Shown here: piece after piece, positions 51,902 through 57,200 of the stretch
How positions within the stretch are numbered: the first letter of the stretch is position 1
Layout of the letters: each line of letters begins with the position of its first letter
From: Singulisphaera sp.
GTDB taxonomy: Bacteria > Planctomycetota > Planctomycetia > Isosphaerales > Isosphaeraceae
Assembly: GCA_027451445.1 (NCBI GenBank)
Contig: DAIDJG010000418.1
Span: forward strand, 1-57,200
Direction: 5' to 3'
Length of the DNA: 57,200 nucleotides
The notes under the pieces: generated by a model
What the model was told of the DNA's origin: nothing
The model's input: only the letters and a program-made list of their open reading frames with translations
Database searches by the model: none
Translations under genes and position numbers: made by a program

Positions 51902-54199
51902 ATGAATTACTATGAAATCCTTGGGGTTCCGACAGACGCCGACGCTGCGCTCTTGAAGAAGGCATTCCGAGAGAAGGCAAAGAAGTACCACCCGGATCGA
52001 AACCAAGACGACCCTAAAGCGGCGACGAAATTCTCTAAACTCAAACATATCTACGACATACTTTCCGATCCAACCCGACGCGCCGCCTACAACGCAAAAC
52101 TTGCAGCCTCCGCGCAATCTCGCCGGCCAGAGCCCACTGCGGATGCTAACTCGCATAACCCGCCTCCCCCTCCCAAGGATGAATCCTCACGCCCTGCGGA
52201 CGATCGTGCTTCTAGGTTTCAGAGGGAGCGCCCAGACAAACAAGCCGACGACGCGGGAGAAGCCACCAACGATCGGCACACCGCGCGTCCGAGACCATCT
52301 TCGCCGATGAGTAGGCGTCCGAACCCCCTTGCATTTCTGGTGCGCGATCTTAGACTGACGGCTCTTGGCTTGATTTCATTGGTATGTATTTATCTTATTG
52401 TATCTAATATTGTGAAAATGCGCATGTATTCAACTAACACCGTATCTCGTTCAGTAGGCTCCAAAGCGCCATTTCCCAAACAACCCACATCTCAGTCCCA
52501 ACAGATACCGCCAGCGACCCCCGCTCGCCCGGAAAGCGCGGCTACCAACAAACGGGTGACCGCAGAGGTGCCGCCGCCAGCGCCTGACGAGCGTGATGAC
52601 GGCCGCTGGATTGGTGAGTCGGTTATACTGAAAAGCGTGGATACAATCCTCATGAAGTGCGGCAAGCCAGAGCCAGCAGGATATTACGACCGCCTTCAAT
52701 GGGTCACCGGCGTCGAAGGAGACCACTTGGTATTGGGAACCCGCAGACTCGGCGGACGTGTCCCGAAACGAGACGTTCTCAGAACAAAACTCGCCAACGC
52801 CTACTACAGCCGCCTGATTTTAGCCAACACGAACGACGCCTCGGCTTACATCGCGAGGGGACAGGTCCGCATGAGCGCCGACGCCTATGAAGAGGCCACC
52901 GCGGACCTTACCGAGGCGATTCGTCTCAATCCAAACCAGGTTGATACCTATGTATTGCGAGGTGGATGCTATGATGAATTGAAGCTATTTAAACTGGCAA
53001 TCGCTGACTATACGCGTTCGATTGAGACCGATCCTAAGCACTACAAAGCGCTTGCGAGGAGAGCCGTGACATATTACAACATGAAGGCGTCCGACTTGGC
53101 CCTTAAAGACCTAGATGCTCTCGTTCGCTTCTATCCGACTGATGCTGATGCGCTCACGTCACGTTCTCGTCTTCTTGAAGCTGCCCAGCGATTCGACGAC
53201 GCCATCATTGATTCGTCCCACGCAATCGAGATTGACAGTGACAACGACGAAGCGTACGCCGTGAGAGGGCTCGCGAAGATCGGAAAGAAAGACTTCCAGG
53301 GAGCCGTGGACGACCTAACACAGGCTATCATTTTTAAAAGCATGATTGCGATTGACACCTCTACATATCATAACAATCGTGGAACTGCATACGAAAGATT
53401 GGGGCAAACAGCGCATGCTCTCGCAGATTACGATGAAGCAATTCATCTTGACCCAAAAGACTCGCAGGCTCTCGTCAACAGGGGGCTCTTGCATTCGAAG
53501 CTGCGGAACATCGACCTGGCAATTTCTAACTTCACCGCTGTTATACGTCTTGATCCGAAAAATGCTACGGCTTACTTCAGCAGAGGTCTAGCCTTTCGGT
53601 CAAAGGGAGATTTCGACACTGCGATCGCCGATCTCACAAAGGCTCACGAGTTGGACCCCAACGATGTTGAAACGATCTATGCCAGAGGGGTCTTCTATGT
53701 GAAACAACAAAAACTTGACAATGCGTTAGAAGATTTGACCGAAGCTATCGCACTCGACAAGAATCATTACCTGTCTTACGTGTGGCGTGCAAGAGCCTAC
53801 GCCGCGAAAGGAGCCATCGACGACGGGATCGCAGATTGCACAGAGGCGATCAACATCGACCCCAAGCGGTTTGATGCATACCTTCAGCGTGGCAAGCTTT
53901 ACGGAATGAAAGAGGATGTAGACAGCGCGCTAGACGACTTCAATCGAGCGATGACCCGAAAGCCGGTAGACGAGTCTGGCTACCTGGACCTTGGAATGTG
54001 TCTCGCGCACGCCGGAAGCTACGCAAAAGCAACTATATGTTTTGATACTGCTATCGCAATCAATGATAAATATGCGAATGCATATCTCGAGAGAGGAAAG
54101 ACCTTAGCGGCGATGGGAAAGACATTGCAGGCGCAAGCCGACTTGCGAAAGGCGATCCAACTCGACCCGAGTCTGCAAGCTAAGCCGGCGGACAATTAG
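51902..54199 (+). CDS. Membrane-anchored J-domain protein with large TPR array
   Basis: 765 residues from the ATG at 51902 ([15 protein letters not shown]). J domain at 1-65 with the Hsp70-stimulating HPD at 30-32. A charged Pro-rich linker leads to one membrane helix at about 152-172, then a second linker. Residues about 230-300 (RWIGESVILKSVDT) form a small beta-rich unit. About 305-760 holds roughly a dozen TPR repeats of the A-x-x-D(L/Y)-T-x-A-I-x-L(D/N)P type. Topology predicts a cytoplasmic J domain and an extracytoplasmic TPR array. It should recruit DnaK to the membrane in response to something bound outside; that role is inference. Base composition is lower in G+C than the core genes. 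Confidence 0.9.
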   Translation: MNYYEILGVPTDADAALLKKAFREKAKKYHPDRNQDDPKAATKFSKLKHIYDILSDPTRRAAYNAKLAASAQSRRPEPTADANSHNPPPPPKDESSRPADDRASRFQRERPDKQADDAGEATNDRHTARPRPSSPMSRRPNPLAFLVRDLRLTALGLISLVCIYLIVSNIVKMRMYSTNTVSRSVGSKAPFPKQPTSQSQQIPPATPARPESAATNKRVTAEVPPPAPDERDDGRWIGESVILKSVDTILMKCGKPEPAGYYDRLQWVTGVEGDHLVLGTRRLGGRVPKRDVLRTKLANAYYSRLILANTNDASAYIARGQVRMSADAYEEATADLTEAIRLNPNQVDTYVLRGGCYDELKLFKLAIADYTRSIETDPKHYKALARRAVTYYNMKASDLALKDLDALVRFYPTDADALTSRSRLLEAAQRFDDAIIDSSHAIEIDSDNDEAYAVRGLAKIGKKDFQGAVDDLTQAIIFKSMIAIDTSTYHNNRGTAYERLGQTAHALADYDEAIHLDPKDSQALVNRGLLHSKLRNIDLAISNFTAVIRLDPKNATAYFSRGLAFRSKGDFDTAIADLTKAHELDPNDVETIYARGVFYVKQQKLDNALEDLTEAIALDKNHYLSYVWRARAYAAKGAIDDGIADCTEAINIDPKRFDAYLQRGKLYGMKEDVDSALDDFNRAMTRKPVDESGYLDLGMCLAHAGSYAKATICFDTAIAINDKYANAYLERGKTLAAMGKTLQAQADLRKAIQLDPSLQAKPADN

Positions 54200-54236
54200 A
54201 ACACGACTCGTTTGTATCATAGATTATTAAGGCTGT

Positions 54237-55055
54237 TCAATTGAGCAATATACGTTTCGAGCAATGGGTTTGCTCTGACTCGGTCGCTAACCGCGTCGTG
54301 TTTCTTTGAGCGCGTGCATTTAAGAATAGACAGTCGCGTGTGGATGATTGTCTGGCATCATTGATGACGCGTGTCCGAATCATTTCCAGAGCTTTGACCG
54401 CCGAGAGTAATCGCCGATGGCATCCACTGCGCCTCCGTTCCAGCGCCACCAGTTGCGCCGGGGCGAGATCGTCTAACCCTTGTTCAACGTCCAGGTCCGC
54501 GAGATAGACGTTGAACCGGCAGATCACGACCCGATCAACGAGGATCTCTTCCACCGGTGTCGGAAACGGGCCGGCAAGCTCCTTGCGCCACGATTCAATC
54601 ATCGTGTGCGCGTGAACGAGTTTATCCAGGTCGTTTCCCGCGAATCGCTCGACCAGCGTGTTTTTCAGGGCGAACGCGATATCGTGGCCTAATGGCATGC
54701 CCGTCACACTGGCCCGTTCGTCAGTCGGTTTCAACGTTGAAGCTCCTCTCCTTGGGCGCCACTGTCGCTTGTGGAGGTAAAAGCCCGCGGCCTCCATCGT
54801 ATCGCGGAACGCGGCGTCAACCAGTTGGCTGAAATCGGCCAACTGTGCATCAAGGTCCGCTAGATCGGCCTGGCGGGCCTCCCAGAGAGCAGAGGCGGCT
54901 TCCCGCGCGGCCTGACGGTTGGCACGCTGGGATTCGAGGGTGTGCGCGGCCAGCTCCGCTAAGGGACCGGAGCCCCAATACTCGACCCGGACCCGGCCGG
55001 CGCTGCGCCTGGATCGGTAGAGATACACCCGATCACCACGGTAGACAAGGCCCAT
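54237..55055 (-). CDS. Uncharacterised protein of a widespread planctomycete/accessory family
   Basis: 272 residues. The N-terminus MGLVYRGDRVYLYRSRR and VRVEYWGSGPLAELAA belong to a hypothetical-protein family I know from planctomycete accessory regions, where the beginning reads as a strand-rich Tyr/Arg module. A helical middle (ALWEARQADLADLDAQLADF) and a C-terminal helix with LERRRSGCHRRLLSAVKALE follow. The final ~50 residues look unlike the family and may be a drifted tail. It is on the opposite strand between the two J-domain genes. Function unknown. Confidence 0.62.
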   Translation of the reverse strand: MGLVYRGDRVYLYRSRRSAGRVRVEYWGSGPLAELAAHTLESQRANRQAAREAASALWEARQADLADLDAQLADFSQLVDAAFRDTMEAAGFYLHKRQWRPRRGASTLKPTDERASVTGMPLGHDIAFALKNTLVERFAGNDLDKLVHAHTMIESWRKELAGPFPTPVEEILVDRVVICRFNVYLADLDVEQGLDDLAPAQLVALERRRSGCHRRLLSAVKALEMIRTRVINDARQSSTRDCLFLNARAQRNTTRLATESEQTHCSKRILLN

Positions 55056-55293
55056 GTCTTACGAGTCTCTCAATTGCCCCAATTACGGAGTGCAGCAAAT
55101 TCTATGATTCCGCGGTCAGCCAAGAATCGTGAACGGGCCGGGAGGGCTCAGGCGTCGCATAAACCCTTTTCAATTCTGTGGTTTTTTGTTGACCATGCAA
55201 GCCACTGGACTGATGATAAGCGTCGTCGGGCCGCCGGTGCACTTGATTTTTCGGTTCGAGTCACCTGAACGCCCCGTTCGAAGGATTTGCGAC

Positions 55294-56034
55294 ATGCGAA
55301 CATGCCTCATTTTTTTTGCCCAAATCGAACAACCGTTTGAAGAGAATACGCAAGCTCAACTTATATTCGTATTGATACTCATAGGATTTTCAATTCTATT
55401 TTACTTTTTGCCGTGGCTTATTGCTGCGGGTCGTGGTCACCATAACTCCGGGGCAATCTTCCTCTTCAACCTCTTGCTTGGGTGGACTTTCCTGGGGTGG
55501 GTGTTGGCCCTCGTCTGGGCATTCACCTCGAGTCATTCCTCACAACAGACCGTCATGGTCAATACCGGAGATGGAGGCTCAGGTGGCATCAAACAGTCAA
55601 CTCGCCCCGGTCACGCCCACGCCTCCGTTGGCTGTCTTACGCCCATCTTCGCTATGATTGGCGTCGGAGCGCTGCTGTTTATAGTGCTCTCGCACGTCGC
55701 CGGGAACAAGGGGATCGTCCCCATGCTTCGCGAGAAGGTGAGGGGGGGAGCGGAGCAACCGAAGCCACAAATCGAAGCTCCCGCGGATGTCGAGCCTCCA
55801 AACGAACCGGAGCCTCCGATCGCTCGGAAAGAGCAGAGAGCAATCGTGACGCAACTTCGATCGGCGGACATATCCAAGAAAGCGGCGAGAGCGCTAGACA
55901 TCGCGCTTAACCGTGAGAGATTCGGCACGGTCGATGAGGCGCTCGCCGCGTACCGAGAGGTCGTGGAGAAATACCCGAACACACGCGCGGCAGAGACCGC
56001 TGAATTGCGGATAAAAGCTCTCATATCACGTTGA
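55294..56034 (+). CDS. T4 Imm-like (superinfection immunity) membrane protein
   Basis: 246 residues from the ATG at 55294 (AAGGA nine bases upstream); the open frame extends farther upstream without support. TM1 is LIFVLILIGFSILFYFLPWL, followed by the family hallmark IAAGRGHHNSGAIFLFNLLL and TM2 WTFLGWVLALVWAF. A third helix (TPIFAMIGVGALLFIVLSHV) and a soluble tail with a TPR-like helix pair (DEALAAYREVVEKYPNTRAA) are extra. T4 Imm blocks DNA entry of superinfecting phage; bacterial homologues are common and mostly untested. It lies between two J-domain genes on the same strand. Confidence 0.8.
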   Translation: MRTCLIFFAQIEQPFEENTQAQLIFVLILIGFSILFYFLPWLIAAGRGHHNSGAIFLFNLLLGWTFLGWVLALVWAFTSSHSSQQTVMVNTGDGGSGGIKQSTRPGHAHASVGCLTPIFAMIGVGALLFIVLSHVAGNKGIVPMLREKVRGGAEQPKPQIEAPADVEPPNEPEPPIARKEQRAIVTQLRSADISKKAARALDIALNRERFGTVDEALAAYREVVEKYPNTRAAETAELRIKALISR

Positions 56035-56325
56035 CTCAATCCGATTTGGTCGTTTCAGTCCTTCGCCGCGTTCAGCCGGCGCTCCGCCTCACATCTCGTC
56101 GGTCGATACGACGAGATCGGTAGAGGTAGGGTCGGTTGACGCGATCGATGAGTCCCATGGTTTACGAACCGTGACTTTGCCCCAAGGTTCTCCGATAGCG
56201 CTCCCGACCCTACAAAGCTGTCGACCTCGACCTTTTTGGGTTGACGGCGCTGGGAATGAAATAGACGATTGGACTTCGCACAGATCGGTGATTGTCGCCA
56301 AGTGGCCCACTGAGCCCGCCGCGCT
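56035..56325. other. Intergenic region before the second J-domain gene
   Basis: About 290 bp. A minus frame (56089-56310) has no recognisable family. It probably contains the promoter of the second J-domain gene, which lacks a clear ribosome-binding site. Confidence 0.35.
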
Positions 56326-57120
56326 ATGAATTATTACGAGATCCTTGGCGTCCCAAGAGACGCCGATGCTGAGACTCTAAAGAAAGCCTACCGCGAGAAG
56401 GCCAAGCAGTATCACCCTGACCGCAACCGAAACGATAAGAACGCCGCCAAGAAGTTTACCAAAATTCACCACATATATAAAATCCTATCAGATCCTAATC
56501 GCAGAGCATCGTACGACGCCAAGATTTCGAGTCCGCCACCGCCTCCCCCGCCCTCCAAACGTCGGGATTCGAAACGACCTGACGGTGGGGCAAATACTGA
56601 TGAGAAAGGAAACGGCGGCCCTCATAAAGAATCACCATTTAATAATACTAAAACTACCAAAAATTTTAACATGTCTACATTAATTGATAAAAGTGGATTT
56701 TTTCACTTGTTTTGGGACGTTCGTTTTACAGCCGCGCTGGGTGGTGTCCTGTTTCTCGCAATTTCATTATACGCTTATCTCTCGGCTCCATCATCCCAGA
56801 CGCGAAACGTACCACGCTCCGCTCCGATAACAACCAAGAGGGAGTCACCAGCCAAGGAGTCGGTCCCAACCGTGATTGAACATCCTCTGGCCGGGCCTCT
56901 CGTGCTCCTGGCGGCCGGGGAATTCAACATGGGGTCGACGCGCAAAGACGAGCAAGCACACGCGAACGAGCGTCCCCAACGCAAAGTCCGTATTCCACAT
57001 TCATTGTTTATTGGTCGATATGAGGTTACAGTAGCTCGGTTCCGTAAGTTTGTCTCAGCTGTCAGTAACGGTCTGAGTGGGTACCACTTTTTCGGCGAGT
57101 CGGGCACCAGAGCGAAATGA
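56326..57120 (+). CDS. Membrane-anchored J-domain protein with truncated FGE-sulfatase-like domain
   Basis: 264 residues. J domain at 1-65 with HPD at 30-32, very similar to that of the gene at 51902. A poly-Pro linker leads to a membrane helix at about 133-153. From about 195, [17 protein letters not shown] and [15 protein letters not shown] are the start of a formylglycine-generating-enzyme-like (FGE-sulfatase) domain. A stop at 57118 cuts it after about 70 residues, whereas the domain is usually ~220. The +1 frame continues open to the window end with GAFKGVGWTLHWNEG, which fits such a domain better. A frameshift is likely. If whole, it would display an FGE-like domain outside and a J domain inside. 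Confidence 0.8.
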   Translation: MNYYEILGVPRDADAETLKKAYREKAKQYHPDRNRNDKNAAKKFTKIHHIYKILSDPNRRASYDAKISSPPPPPPPSKRRDSKRPDGGANTDEKGNGGPHKESPFNNTKTTKNFNMSTLIDKSGFFHLFWDVRFTAALGGVLFLAISLYAYLSAPSSQTRNVPRSAPITTKRESPAKESVPTVIEHPLAGPLVLLAAGEFNMGSTRKDEQAHANERPQRKVRIPHSLFIGRYEVTVARFRKFVSAVSNGLSGYHFFGESGTRAK

Positions 57121-57200
57121 GTGGGTTTCGGCGAGTGGGAGCCAGTCAGGTGCTTTCAAGGGTGTGGGCTGGACCTTACATTGGAACGAAGGATCGACCA

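Noticed and set aside
49036-57200. Second attachment site (copy of the tRNA-Glu 3' end)
   Set aside because: I looked for the T-arm and acceptor sequence after the integrase and found no match inside the window. The G/C-rich stretch near 50990-51030 only resembles it superficially.

Overview
The window looks like a planctomycete chromosome, most likely of the Isosphaera/Singulisphaera/Gemmata kind. I base this on the high-G+C coding style, the MoxR-DUF58-von Willebrand gene train, several Uma2 (DUF820) genes, a DUF1570 lipoprotein, small exported proteins of unknown function and many dispersed palindromic repeats. No rRNA, CRISPR array or intact transposase was found. There is one tRNA gene.

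Left edge (1-4250, minus strand). A compact operon encodes an SF2 helicase fused to a C-terminal HExxH (SprT/YgjP-like) metalloprotease domain, a protein with a degenerate phospholipase-D-like N-terminus joined by a GTGA overlap, and an XRE-type helix-turn-helix protein cut by the window edge. It resembles defence or DNA-protein-crosslink repair cassettes, but I do not recognise this architecture. A repeat-rich gene-free stretch follows (4251-5530).

Core region (5531-48868). First comes a MoxR/DUF58/BatA-like/double-vWA train with two small exported proteins and a coiled-coil membrane protein (5531-15249). Next are a CBS protein, a PMT-like membrane protein, panB and a pterin dehydratase. An envelope block follows: a DUF1570 lipoprotein, a tandem WaaP-like kinase and a glycosyltransferase on the minus strand, divergent from an MsbA-like ABC exporter. 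After that lie a Uma2 gene, a frameshifted membrane protein, a zinc-ribbon protein, an EmrA/EmrB-type efflux pair and an Rpn-like PD-(D/E)XK protein. A DUF6599-like / Tat DUF362 / polyferredoxin redox operon comes next, interrupted by two Uma2 genes. The region ends with a VOC protein, treY convergent with malQ, an HTTM/DoxX-like membrane protein, a 75-residue protein and an alpha/beta hydrolase.

Right edge (48963-57200). A tRNA-Glu(CTC) with its own terminator is followed directly by a tyrosine recombinase, so the rest is probably an integrated island whose far end lies outside the window. It carries three small minus-strand genes, two membrane-anchored J-domain proteins (one with a large TPR array, one with a formylglycine-generating-enzyme-like domain that appears frameshifted), a T4-Imm-like membrane protein between them, and a protein of an uncharacterised family. 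The paired J-domain/TM/variable-domain proteins around an Imm-like protein are the second candidate for an undescribed system.

Two genes (malQ and the zinc-ribbon ORF) end inside dispersed palindromic repeats, which supply their last codons and stops.
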